NCBI GenBank assembly: GCA_965153455.1
Contig: OZ234499.1
Location: forward strand, 15,000,271-15,064,270
DNA: 64,000 nt
Direction of reading: 5' to 3'
DNA from: Sphagnum compactum
Taxonomy: Eukaryota; Bryophyta; Sphagnopsida; Sphagnales
Of this stretch, positions 1-10,430 are shown piece by piece. A model generated the notes under the pieces. It worked only from the letters and a program-made list of their open reading frames with translations, was not told the DNA's origin and ran no database searches. Both the position numbers and the translations under genes were made by a program. Within the stretch, counting starts at the first letter, position 1; every line of letters begins with the position of its first letter.

Positions 1-226
1 CCACAACAACCCCCCAAGCAAAACAAGTACTTCAGATCAATAGAGAAAGCTCTCTCTCAAGAAAGACTTGCAAAGCAGCTAATGGGTCTAGTAACATGTT
101 CTTCAGCTTCAGCTATTTTGCACTAGTCCTGCAGCTGAAACGCCTGCATTGACTCCAGGATTTTTTTGAAAAATGGGATGCGACCAAAAGAAACATAGAA
201 GAAGAAGTTGTTTTATAGCTGCCTAC
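1..226 (-). other. XTH intron 1 (partial)
   Basis: Begins with the donor GT at 226-225 (minus strand) and runs off the window. No second XTH exon (GH16 active-site motif) is visible, so the acceptor is presumably outside the window. Inference from the exon 1 boundary. Confidence 0.55.
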
Positions 227-479
227 CTGAGTACTGATCAAGGACCAGGTCCACACTCCCCCCTGCATTGAGAATTCGGAGATGATTGGGGTCGGTGGAA
301 GAAAGATAATTCTGTGTGAACGACACAGGAACCTGCGCCTCGACGACTGGATATCGGAAATGAGCTGCTAATGATGCTAATAGAGCGAGGACGACAAGCT
401 GCATATTATTGCAGCAGAGCATTGCACTAGGAGCACGCTTCAGCTGCACATGTTTACTAAAGCTTTGATCCATGATCAT
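227..479 (-). CDS. XTH: XTH (xyloglucan endotransglucosylase/hydrolase), first coding exon, partial
   Basis: GH16 enzyme that cuts and rejoins xyloglucan in the cell wall. The exon encodes 84 residues plus one base. An N-terminal hydrophobic segment (LVVLALLASLAAHF, about residues 28-41) looks like a signal peptide. It is followed by NHLRILNAGGSVDLVLDQYS, which matches the conserved start of the mature XTH fold (family pattern: LN.G..V.L.LDQ.SG). The exon ends at CTCAG|GTAGGC (227/226), a good donor that splits the glycine codon as expected. The start is either ATG 479 (MIMDQ) or ATG 404 (MQLVVL); the latter puts the signal peptide at the very N-terminus. The catalytic DEIDFE region, other exons and XET C-terminus lie left of base 1, so enzyme versus pseudogene cannot be judged. 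The family call is firm; the subgroup is unknown. Confidence 0.82.
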
Positions 480-1500
480 CTCCTTCTTCCCCAGTGACAG
501 CGCCCGACTTCTGTACACTACTAAACCCCCAAAAAAAGAAAAAAAGAACTTGCAAAGAGATCCTTCCAAACACGAATACTCCGACACTTTCAGCTTGCAG
601 ATATTCACCAGCTGCACTCAAAACATTTGAAATGCAGCAGAGCTCGAAACCACAATAATGCTGCAGTACTGAAATCCCTCTACAGGCAGGTCTCTTCTAG
701 TAGTCTCATGGAGCGGCTGCAGGAACAACTCACTCACTCACTCACTCTTCCTTATGCAATGCTGCAGTAGTGAAATCTCTCTTCTGCAAAAGTCTCTTCT
801 AGTAGTCTGAGCTTCGAGAGGTCTATTGCAGGAACACCTAACATTTCCTTCGCAGCTCCTGTTGATTTCAAGCAACCGGGGCAGAGTGCAGGAGGATGCA
901 ATCACTCACTCACGCGCTTTCTCAATGATCAGAGTAGGGTCGACTGACTGCGACTACTTAGCTACTGAGGACAAAAGCAAATGAGTTAATGAAGAGGAAG
1001 GAATGGGGGGAGTGGGGGGAAACAGAGGGGGGGCGGGGCGGGGGGGAGGGGGAGTTGTTGTATGCCAACTGTTAGCTGCCGCGTTGCGTCGTCTTCTTCA
1101 ATGTACGAGACTATTGATCTGCTGCAGCAGCAGCAGCATGCCGCAGTAGCATCATCATCATCACCAGCTGGGTGGGTTTGCAACCAGCTCTGCAGCTGGC
1201 TGACAGATTATAATTTTTTCCACAGCAGCTCCAAAACCCCAAATTTATTCAGTCTAGTTACAGCTTGCATTCTTGGGTAACCTAATTATTATTGCTCTTG
1301 TGATTTTGCTCTCGCTAATGGCAACGGTAACTAGGACAAAGAACACACAAAAACACTCATCAGAGCCGCCGGTACGAGATGAGAGAGTGAGAGAGAGAAA
1401 GAGAGAGAGCGCGCGAGAAAGTGCGTGCGAAGGAGAGAGAGAGAGAGAGGAGAACAAAGGCCAGCCAGAGGCCAGCCAGAGAACGCGCACTGTGAGAAAT
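480..1500 (-). promoter_or_regulatory. XTH 5' leader and upstream region with local duplications and microsatellites
   Basis: No coding gene is seen here. Two similar blocks at about 657-725 and 756-835 share ATGCTGCAGTA.TGAAATC, then TCTCTTCTAGTAGTCT, then GCAGGAACA. Between and after them are CACTCACTCACT runs (about 727-748 and 900-914). Further upstream are a G-rich tract (about 1004-1053), a CAG/CAT-rich stretch (1122-1162) and an interrupted GA tract (1379-1450). GA/CT and CACT runs are common in plant leaders and promoters; no TATA box or transcription start was assigned. Short open frames here follow the low-complexity sequence and are not genes. Confidence 0.4.
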
Positions 1501-1694
1501 GGATGATATCTGGACAGACAACAGTTTTTCATTGGGTTTCAGTTCCCTAAACTAACCACGGTGGTTACCTCGGTTTCTGATTTTACTACCTACCTCCTAA
1601 TAACCCCACTAGGCCTTACCTGTGTGCTAACTACTGAGAGTGCCTTTTTTTCTAATTGTTATATGCACCTCCTACTTGCTTACTAGCCACTTAT

Positions 1695-1746
1695 TCTCCT
1701 TCCTTCCTTCCTACCTACCCACCTACCTACCTACCTACCTACCTAC
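1695..1746. repeat. CTTC/CTAC tetranucleotide microsatellite
   Basis: Runs of CTTCC followed by repeated CTAC units up to 1746. The same CTAC-rich tract appears in other copies of a dispersed repeat family in this window (16.99 kb, 18.93 kb), so it is probably an internal part of that repeat that has expanded. Confidence 0.8.
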
Positions 1747-1849
1747 AGGACAGACTAAGTTGGCAAAGTGATTTAGCCCACATTTAACTAAATTGAGTTT
1801 ATCAGCAACTACTGAGATAGGTTATTAGGGTGAACCTTACATCATCAAC

Positions 1850-2330
1850 TCTCGGTTGGGTTTCATCCACACCTGAGGTAGGTTAGCAGTCAACACAGTG
1901 AAACCTTAACTTCAACTGAGTTTGGGTTTTACCAGCATCAACCCAGTTAGGATTTCATCCACACACTGAGATAGCTTACCAGTCACCACAGTGAAACCCT
2001 TAACTTCAACTGAGTCTGGGTTTTACCAGCATCAACTCAGTTGGGATTTCATCCACACACTGAGAAAGGTTACCAGTCACCACAGTGAAACCTTAACTTC
2101 AACTGAGTTTGGGTTTTACCAGCATCCACTCAGTTGGGGTTCATTGGCAACTGAGTTATGTTATGAAGTTGAGACTTGAAACCAAATGTGAACTCAGTTG
2201 GGGTTCATGGGCAACTGAGTTATGTTATGAAGTTGAGACTTGAAACCAAATGTGAACTCAGTTGGGGTTCATCGGCAACTGAATTGTGTTCCCAAGTTGA
2301 AACCTGATGTCAACTGAGTTGGGGTTTATT
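1850..2330. repeat. Two adjacent tandem arrays (about 93 bp and 64 bp units)
   Basis: The first array has units whose CA(A/C)CACAGTG anchor falls at 1891, 1984 and 2078, a period of 93-94 bp. The second has units beginning at AACTCAGTTGGGG at about 2128, 2191 and 2255, a period of 64 bp, each containing GTTATGAAGTTGAGACTTG. Both arrays share the phrase CTCAGTTGGGGTTCATC with the dispersed repeat family at 9.75, 16.43, 17.29 and 48.95 kb. They look like local expansions of one end of that repeat. The open frame across 1991-2179 is a by-product. Confidence 0.75.
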
Positions 2331-2536
2331 GGCAATTGAGATAGGTTATTGAGATGAAACTTGACCTCAACTCAGTTGAGGTTCATACGCACTTGAGTAG
2401 TTAGAACTCGCAGAAAATTTTTAGTACATTATCAAGTGAATTTTTTCCTTCACTAAAGGCAAAGGCATTTTTCAAAAAATGAAATGGCCCTCCAACTTAT
2501 TTTTACTCCGGTGGGTGCTTCATTCAGGAATGCCTT

Positions 2537-4160
2537 TGTGACTTGAAGATGTGTCTGGTGTTGTTGGTGTGAACAAGTTCCAAATGGAATTTTGGATGAA
2601 AGAGTGACCTAGTGGATGAAGAGTCTTAAGGTTTTGGACTAACGGAAGGTGCCAAAACAAGAGATAGTTGAGCATCATAAGGTGTGAAAGGTGTCATCGT
2701 TCTACATTTTTTGTGTTTTTTGTTTTTTATGTGAGCTATTGTTTGCAGGTAATGGGGTTTGTTTTTCTTTCTTCATGATGGTGATGGTGCTCGGCATTGA
2801 TCTGACAAAAATCTTACATTGTGTGGTGCTGGTTATGGAGGGAGTGCGAACATGGCAATATATGAGCAAGTTCTCAGCTAATGAAAACTAAGTTCCGAAA
2901 TTTGAAAAAGGCACTGTGTTATTTGATTGTTCTTTTGTCTATGATTTGGCAAGAGGTGAGGTTTTGAGATGGTGGTGTTTAGACAATTGAGGTTTGTGAG
3001 GGAAAAATGCCCTAAAATCCAAGAAGTTCTTTGAGTAAAGGGGATTGTAATTCCATTACGCCATTTTCATCTCTATTGTGTGGGTTGAAGAATGTCATAT
3101 AAAGTAGGGAACTATTGAAGAAGATGATGACTAGACAAGGGGTTTCAAGAGAAGTTAAATTGTGACATTTCTGATGGGAAGGAAAGATTATGCATTTTTG
3201 GGATTGAATATTGATTTGGGGTGTAAGAAGGTGTTAACGGGGTTTTTATATTCCCATTAAGGTTAATTCACCTCTAGATTTTTCACAAACAAGTTCCTAA
3301 AACAACAACAAATACATACAACACATAAACTAAAACTTAAACTACAACAAATCCTAAACTAACATGTACACAAATTGTTCAAACTTGAAGGAAATAGGTT
3401 GAAAGAAAAATGATCCATGTTCCATAATTGAAGAGTGAAACACATAATCATGAATGAAATCCAAAAGTCCCCCAACATGTCTATCTCCTAGTCTTATACT
3501 AGCCAATTCAAAATACAATAATTATAATTGACCATTATAAACAGTCGTTAGTTAGTACGTAGACTAACAATCTAAAATTTCAAAAAATACACCCTGCCTA
3601 ACTACTTGTCCAACTACCAATAATGTCAAGTATAGGTTCTACCAATTACTTGTTGATTAACATGTCAACCTATCTTCTTAACCCAGTCATTACCTACCAG
3701 GTTTAGTTAAATAGTTAGGTTAATACTACAAGTTAGGTTAAATAATAAGTTATGACACCTGCTAGGTTTAACGACCTATTTATATTATCAACCTACCAAA
3801 TTTGGGTAATAGAAGGAGTACCCATTTCAGTGGGAGCTCTAAAAAGATTCACTATGACCTGAACTTCTAGGGGATTATTGGTGCATACATGTAGTTGATG
3901 GTTGGGGTTATTGTTGTCTTTTTGTAAAACTTCTTAAAACTTAATGGGAGCATGGAAAGGATTTATGTGTTAGGGATACAGGTTGAGAGTTTCAAATTGC
4001 CATAATCCAAGCAGCGGGCTTAAGAGAGAGACCAGAGTGAACTAATTCTTCATGTTCCATAGTTTCTATTTCATAGCTAGCGTTCAGTTCACTATATGAC
4101 TAGTTATAACTTGTTATTTGAGATTTCATAGAAGTTTGTTGTTGGCTATATAGTGGTTGC
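2537..4160 (+). repeat. Left LTR, interrupted by an insertion
   Basis: Starts TGTGACTTGAAGATGTGTCT and matches 8551-9586 along its length except for an extra block at about 3233-3817. Without the block it is about 1.04 kb, like the right LTR. The similarity ends after GTGGTTG at about 4158. Confidence 0.87.
3233..3817. mobile_element. 585-bp unclassified insertion in the left LTR
   Basis: The right LTR reads straight from GTAAGAAGGT to TACCCATTT. In the left LTR these are separated by about 585 bp. AGAAGG occurs on both sides of the extra block (about 3227-3232 and 3809-3815) and may be a short target-site duplication. The block is AT-rich, with no coding potential and no clear terminal inverted repeats. 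Its second half is rich in TAGGTT/AACCTA motifs seen elsewhere in the window. It is probably a non-autonomous element; the class is unknown. Confidence 0.6.
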
Positions 4161-5329
4161 AGAACATGGTTGATCATCAAGATATTCTAACTATCATCAA
4201 ATTCAAGATAAAAACATGATAAAAGAATGTCCGAATCTAGTAGCACTAACTCTGTTCAAGAACTAACCATTCAAAAAAATTCTAAACAACAAATAGCATG
4301 TTGATTTGACATACCTGGTTTTAAACAAACACCTTCAGTAAGGTCTCTAATATTGCGAATGCTTTTATTTGGGGTGGTGCATATCATTGGCATTAACCCA
4401 AGAGAAGCACATGTTGGTGATTTGGTTTTTAAAATCAACCACAGTGGATTTGGTGCACGTGCACATATATGGGTCAAAATCCATGATGGAGTAGGAGGAT
4501 AGCGAAACAGTGCACAATTTCAATGTAATTTTTTCTTTGCTTCATACCTTGCTTAACACCTACAGCTTTGGTTTTGGGGAAGAAGATGTTATCCCAAAAG
4601 TACGTGACAGCTGGATACCTAGGTCATGTTCTTCACTTGATCACTTCATTCGTTTCTTCATATTTGGGATTGACCATTTATTGCAAGTAACAGACAAAAT
4701 TTTAAGAGTTGAAGCTAGAGTAGGTTTGTGTAGGCTTATAATTTAAATATTGTGTTAGAAGTTGGATCAAGAACTCAAATGGAAATTGGAAAGTTCTAAT
4801 GAATAGTCATACTTGCTCTAATTCTTTAATACGCTAAGCCCAATAGTAGAAGGTACACAGGTTGATTTCTTTGCATAAAAAATTTCCTTGCATTCTCAAT
4901 ACCCCTACATATTATGAATCGTGAGTAGGAGGATTCAATTTGAGTTTTTTGCATTTGATGAGGTGACTTTTGCTAGTGAACCTAGTACGGGAACATCAGT
5001 TTTAAGAATCATGAAATTTGCCAACATTATTATTGTAGGATTTGACCTAGCAATTTCCAAAGTAGGAGATATTGCCATAGGGGTATTAAATGCAGGTTAC
5101 TTCATGAAGGCAGCCTTATGGTTAAAAACCCATTCAGACTCTAATGGAAGGCAATGGTCAATCCTACAAACTTTAGAGACCAAGTTTTTTTTCACAAGTT
5201 CTTAGCCCTTTGAAACAGCTTAAAGTTCAACGTGTTTCTATAGAGAGAGGATTATTACGGTCCTTAGGTTAAAAGATGTATGGGTACCAATAGACAGTAA
5301 TGTGAAACACTATTGTGCACAATTTTATA

Positions 5330-6110
5330 GGCCAAAATTGGACAATAGGATTAAGGAAGGAGACCGCATTTTGAGGATTACCTATACTTGGATGATTAGT
5401 CCTAAGGGGATGGATGAGCTCTTTTGGGGCAAAGACATGGAGGATGTTTTTTATTAGACTGAAAGGCTGCAGATGGTTGCTAAAGTCTAGGAATTGGATG
5501 AAGAAAAGTTATTCAAAATTGCAAAATTCAATTTGAGAGGAAAGGCACGGGATTGGTACCATCAGCTTGATCCTATTCCACATGACTAAGTAGTGTTACA
5601 AGCATTACTTCACAAAAAATATGGCATTTATGATGAGAACGAGCTGAGATTGAAAATGGATGCAGTGCGTTAGGAGCCTAGGCAAAGGGGTCAGTTGTAC
5701 TATGACAAGTTGGAGAGACTACTCGTCAAAGGCTGCATTTTAGATGCAAAAAGGCACAAGTGATTTGTAGCCAAATTGAGACTTAAACTAAAAAAATTGC
5801 TTGTGGTAAGAACATACCAAGACATGGATGAACTTTTGGCTACCATAATTGACATAGAAAAGGTCCTTGGGGAGATTGGAAAAAATTTGTATGAACCTTT
5901 GCAGGAAGAAAGGGAGGAGGAACTAATAATGGGAGAAATTAGCATTAACAAACATCTTCAGGCATTGAATGATACATTGGTTAATTACTTTGGAAGGGGA
6001 ACCAATGGGAGAGTAAGTCAGAAGGTGTTAGCACCATCCAGTGTCAACTATGCAGATCAGATGAACACACTGCCTTTGCATGTCCTAAACTTGCTTATCT
6101 AAGGCCAAAA
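5330..6110 (+). pseudogene. Retrotransposon gag with CCHC knuckle, broken
   Basis: The translation shows KFNLRGKARDWYHQLDP (about 5515-5575) and a downstream KLERLLVKGC segment, typical of plant gypsy gag proteins. The frame is broken by at least five stops between 5455 and 5763. The longest open stretch is 5776-6102. At about 6040-6085 a shifted frame gives C-X2-C-X4-H-X4-C (CQLCRSDEHTAFAC), the RNA-binding zinc knuckle. No intact product is possible. Confidence 0.75.
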
Positions 6111-6649
6111 TGTGCCCATACAACAGAAAATTATAATTTAAACTAGTTTTTTTATTCAAGCATGGGCCATATTGAAGATAGGTGTTGGAGAAAGAATGGG
6201 AAGGGTCCTTCTTCATTTGCAAACTTCTTAGAAGTAATGGTCAATAATGAAGAAGCTACACTTGCAGAACTAAACTGACTATGTGGCATTAAACACAATA
6301 TTTTTTTGGCATTCTGATGCCAAAAAAAAGAATGCATGTATAAACATATGCATCTGGAGGAAGAACAGAATAATCACCTGACAATGAAGGTGTGGATGCA
6401 GGAACCTAGTAACTAATGGAAACATTAGATCAAAGATTCATCCCATTTCATTAAAGGAAATTTTTCTTTAATTCCCATGAAGACTATTTTGATAATTCTA
6501 GGAGAGCTTGAATACCTTGAAGGACTGGTCAAGCTAGCCAAAAGGAAAAAGGATCCTAAAACAACTAAAGCATAGGTGGCTACAATCATACCTGTACCAA
6601 ACATTAGGAGGGTTTGCATTAACAAGATTAATTGCAGCAAAACGCTACA

Positions 6650-7090
6650 TCTTATGGTTGAGATTAATTAGGATTAGCTTGAGGGCTTGGTTGACACTAG
6701 GGCATCAATGTCGGTCATGGTCGCAAATGTGGTCAAAGAACTTGGTGTCATGCATTTGGTTTCAAGGCATGAGACCTACAAGACCGCTTTAAGCATAATT
6801 ACACAAGCACTTGGAAGGATCACTAACATCCTTGTAATAGTGGGCAAAGTGGTCTGCCAAATGGTTTTCCTTGTTGTTGATATTAAAAATTATGACCTTC
6901 TTTTAAGCTTGGATTTTCTTATGAAGGTTGGAACTGTGGTTGATGTGGAAAAGGGGGTTATACATGTTAGGAATGGGTCAAGAGTGGTAGTTGAAGTGTT
7001 TCCCTTTAAAGTGGTCAACATGCTACAAAAGATTGCGGAAACAATAGATGCAGGTGTTAAAAGGATGAATAATAACTTTAACAACATTTA
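6650..7090 (+). pseudogene. Retropepsin-type aspartic protease remnant
   Basis: An open stretch encodes VDTRASMSVM near 6690, where the catalytic motif should read D-T-G-A: the glycine codon has become AGG (Arg). A hydrophobic LLLSLDFLMKVG segment at about 6897-6930 corresponds to the second conserved strand of retroviral-type proteases. The active-site change alone suggests an inactive enzyme. It lies between gag and the RT fragment, as in Ty3/gypsy pol. Confidence 0.78.
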
Positions 7091-7539
7091 GCTAGAGGAA
7101 AAGTTTCAGAAGGTGCAAAAATAGTACCTCTACAATCCATCCATCTTAGTTTTGAGGATTGCGATGATGATTCTATGTGTAAAGAAGGACTAAGTGAATC
7201 AAAGGAAGAGGAAGGTTGTAATCATTTATAGGTTCTGCTAATGGAGAATATCTAGTATGAAGAGCTAAGTGATCATGGGATGAACCAAATGTTGGATGGT
7301 GAAGCTCCAATGCAGATGCTAAATTTAGTGTTGCAAGAGCAACAACAAAAACTATTAGAAGGTCAATACACTAAAGATGATGAATATGCAGATTGGATTT
7401 GGTATGTTCAAGAGGAAGAAGACCAAAGGATTAGACAATTTACAAACAAATTTCTTGAACATGTATCCCACCTATTTCCTGTTTAGGTTGAAGGAGAAAG
7501 GGAGCAAGTTGAAGGGAAAAAAAATGGATAAAAATCAAG

Positions 7540-7760
7540 GTTAATATTAAGTTCAATGTTAATCTTGATCTGGAACAAACTAAGGCATTATGGCTTTTGT
7601 TGGAAGAGTTTCATGACATGTTTATGTGGCATAAGGGAGGGCTAAGCAACTACAACATTGATGAGCATACCATCGACACACAAGGATTACCACCTTGTCG
7701 AATGAGTCCTAGAAGATTATCTTACTGGGAATAGGCTAAAGTAAACAAACAAATACATTT
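7540..7760 (+). pseudogene. Reverse transcriptase N-terminal fragment
   Basis: Translation gives LLEEFHDMFMWHKGGLSNYN and then HTIDTQGLPPCRMSPRRLSY, the stretch just before the RT palm in plant gypsy pol. Homology stops at about 7755 and jumps directly to integrase C-terminal sequence. The RT catalytic YxDD, RNase H and N-terminal integrase have been deleted. Confidence 0.75.
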
Positions 7761-8505
7761 CTTTAAGAAGGAATCATATGTCGTTTTGGAGTGCTCAAAT
7801 ATATTTTCATTGATAATGGTAGTGACTGGATGAAATAGTTTGATGCTCTTTGTCAAGATTGTGGAATTATTCACTAGTTCACTGCTCCGACATGGCCATA
7901 GTGCAATGGAATGGTGGAGTGGTTAATATAGACCATCAAACATGGTCTTATCGTGTTGTCTTCAACACACATATAGGGATGGGATACCAAACTCCTAAGG
8001 ATACTCTTTGGTTACCACTGTGGTGTGTAGGCCGATACAAGGTATTCACCTTACATGGTATTGACACGATGTAGTCCTAGACTTATTGTTGACAATAGTT
8101 TAAATGGACTATGTGATGTAGCTGATGAACAAATGGGTTCAAAAACAATGGCTGAACAGATGATACGAAAGATGTAGCTTGTCTCATGCATTCACAAGTT
8201 TGTGCTTGAGATTGTTGAACAAGCTCAGAAGAAACAACGCAAAATATATGCTTTTAGGAAGGGATTACAAATGTTTGAAGGATTTGAAGGAGAGAGAGTG
8301 AAGGTCAAGATGTGAAAACATGGTAAGAAGAAGAATCTTGTAGGTAGCTGGGAAGGGCCTTACGTTTTTGTCACGTACAAGGATGGGAAGGGTTCTTAGG
8401 ACCAAGATGAAGGTGGCCAGACCTATATCATAAAAGACCTAGATGAAAAACAATGGGAAAAGGCAAGAAGAGACCTACAAATATACCATTCTATAGTTTA
8501 GCAAT
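7760..8505 (+). pseudogene. Integrase C-terminal half, broken
   Basis: In shifting frames one reads an integrase core end (TDNGS-like motif at about 7810-7835), then IVDNSLNGLCDVADEQMGSK (about 8080-8140), AQKKQRKIYA, then GSWEGPYVF (about 8345-8375), the last typical of the C-terminal domain just before the 3' LTR. Several stops and frameshifts interrupt it. It ends about 45 bp before the right LTR. Confidence 0.75.
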
Positions 8506-8550
8506 AGGATCTATGAGGTCATATATTTTTTAAAAAGGAGTGGTGACACA

Positions 8551-9586
8551 TGTGACTTGAAGATGTGTCTGGTGTTGTTAGTGTGAACAAGTCCCAAATG
8601 GAATTTTGGATGGAATGACCTAGTGGATGAAAACCTTAAGGTTTTGGACTGACAGAAGGTGCCAAAATAAAAGATAGTTGAGCATCATGAGGTGTGAAGG
8701 GTGCCGTTATTATGCGTTTGTTGTGTTTTTTGTTTTTTTTGTGATTTGTTGTTTGCAGGTAATGGGGTTTGTTTTTCTTTCTTCATGGTGGTGACAATGT
8801 TCGGCGTTGATTTGACAAAAATATTACGATATGTGGTGCTGGTTATGGAGGGAGTATGAGCATGGCAATATGTGAACAAGTTTTCAGTTGATGAAAAACT
8901 AAGTTTCGAGATTTGCAAAAGGCACTGTGTTACTTGATTGTTCTTTTTGTCTATGATTTGGCAAGAATTGAGGTTTTGAGATGGTGGTGTTTAGACAATT
9001 GAAGTTTGTGAGGGAAAAATGCCCTCAAATCCAATAAGTTCTTTGAATAGAGGGGACTGTAATTCCGCTGCGCCATTTCCCTCTCTTTTGTGTGGGTTGA
9101 AGAATGTCATATAGAGTAAGGAACATTTGAAGAAGATGATGAACAAACAAGGGGTTTCAAGAATAGTTGGATTGTGGCATTTGTGATGGGAAGGAGAGAT
9201 GATGCATTTTTGGGACTGAATATTGATTTGGGGTGTAAGAAGGTTTACCCATTTTAGTGGGAGCTCTGAAGAGAATCAATGTGACTTGAACCTCCAATGA
9301 TTATTGGTGCATACCTATAGTGGATGGTTGGGGTTATTGTTGTCTCTTTGTAAAACTTCTTGAGACCTAGTGGGAGCGTGGAAAGGATTTATGTGTTGGG
9401 GATATGAGTTGAGAATTTCAAAATGCCATAATCCAACCAATGGGCTTAGGAGAGAGAGACAAGAGTGAACTGATTCTTATGTTTCATAGTTTCTGTTTCA
9501 TAGCTGATGTTTAGTTCATTATATGACTAGTCGTAACTTGTTATTTGAGATTTCATAGAAGTTTGTTGTTGGCTATTTGGTGGTTG
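8551..9586 (+). repeat. Right LTR
   Basis: Starts TGTGACTTGAAGATGTGTCT and matches the left LTR without the internal insertion, ending with the shared GTTGTTGGCTAT and GTGGTTG at about 9586. A minus-strand open frame at 8685-8918 is fortuitous. Confidence 0.87.
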
Positions 9587-9734
9587 TTGATTTGGCATTG
9601 CCCCCATGTTTTTGGTGACACCTCACTCCTCAGACATAACAAGCTTCACAAATAAGCCTACACATAACAAGATTCCAAAATCCAATGGATGATGTACTGA
9701 TGGGGCTGTTGCTTCACTTGGCTAGCTAGGCAGA

Positions 9735-10092
9735 GGTGAACCAGCACCATCCAGTGGATGGCCGTTATGACTCAACTGTGGATGAATCTCAACCATGTTA
9801 GTATCTGGTTTCACCTTGGTAGCCCATTCTGTAAGAAGGACATCATATATATAGTTAGATAGGTAAAAACTTAGGCAACTACTAACTATAGATGGTTTAT
9901 ACATAGGTGAAGGGCTGTCTTTACTACCTACTACCAGTGTCCAAGCAGGTTGTTAATGGATAGGTAACCCCAAAAAGAAAACCAACTGAGCTAACCACAC
10001 ATGGTTAGTTAGGCAACTGGAATCCAACACAAAACTGTTTCCTTACCATCCAGCCTTCATGGTGCATAGTGGGTGCTAGTTTTCCTCTTGCC
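9735..10092 (+). mobile_element. MITE-like dispersed repeat, copy A
   Basis: Begins GGTGAACCAGCACCATCCAG and ends near GTGCATAGTGGGTGCTAG, whose reverse complement CTAGCACCCACTATGCAC resembles the start, so the ends are imperfect inverted repeats. Internal phrases (ACTCAACTGTGGATGAA, TATCTGGTTTCACC, GCTAACCACACATGGTTAG) recur at 16.96, 17.3, 18.8, 48.95 and 49.45 kb in either orientation. Non-coding. The family is defined only from this window. Confidence 0.6.
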
Positions 10093-10199
10093 CACTCAGG
10101 CCAGAAATAGAGAGTGCACCTGTCAAGGACAACACATACACCTGCAACCTGCAGATAATGAAAGACAAAAGCCAAGAGTGGCTTTAGAATGATTAGCTG

Positions 10200-10430
10200 C
10201 TAAGAGCATCTCCAGCAGTGGCACTGTATGCCACAATGGATGCCACAATGTATGCCACAATCTGGATGAAGCTCTGCCATGCTGTGTCGTTTGTGAGAAA
10301 GGGTGCCGGTTTGACTTGCCAAAGAGCTAAAATATGGCGTGCCTGAAACAACCACATGATGCTAAAATGACTGCTCTTCATTGGGTCACCTGTAATGATT
10401 GGCCCTGGTTGACGCATTTCAACAGTGTCT
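10200..10430. mobile_element. Possible MITE with GAGCATCTCCAGCAG end
   Basis: Starts with AGAGCATCTCCAGCAGTGGC followed by three spaced TATGCCACAAT-like units. GAGCATCTCCARCAG is a phrase often seen at the ends of plant MITEs. The matching right end is not clear. The minus-strand frame here (10193-10417) is not a recognised protein. Confidence 0.4.

Larger units (their letters stand above)
2537..9586 (+). mobile_element. Decayed Ty3/gypsy LTR retrotransposon
   Basis: Two long direct repeats (2537-4160 and 8551-9586) flank a region with gag, CCHC knuckle, aspartic protease, N-terminal RT and C-terminal integrase homology in that order, the Ty3/gypsy arrangement. All coding parts have in-frame stops, many at codons where CAG, CGA or TGG would be expected, consistent with deamination of methylated cytosine. 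The LTRs are clearly diverged (numerous substitutions), so the insertion is old. Most of RT, RNase H and the integrase N-terminus and core are missing, so it cannot be autonomous. A purine tract (about 8532-8541) precedes the right LTR. No convincing primer-binding site or target-site duplication was identified; outer ends are good to perhaps 15 bp. Confidence 0.88.

Noticed and set aside
1254-1532. Overlapping frames across the GA tract as coding
   Set aside because: Both strands stay open because of the GA/CT repeat; the peptides are low-complexity.
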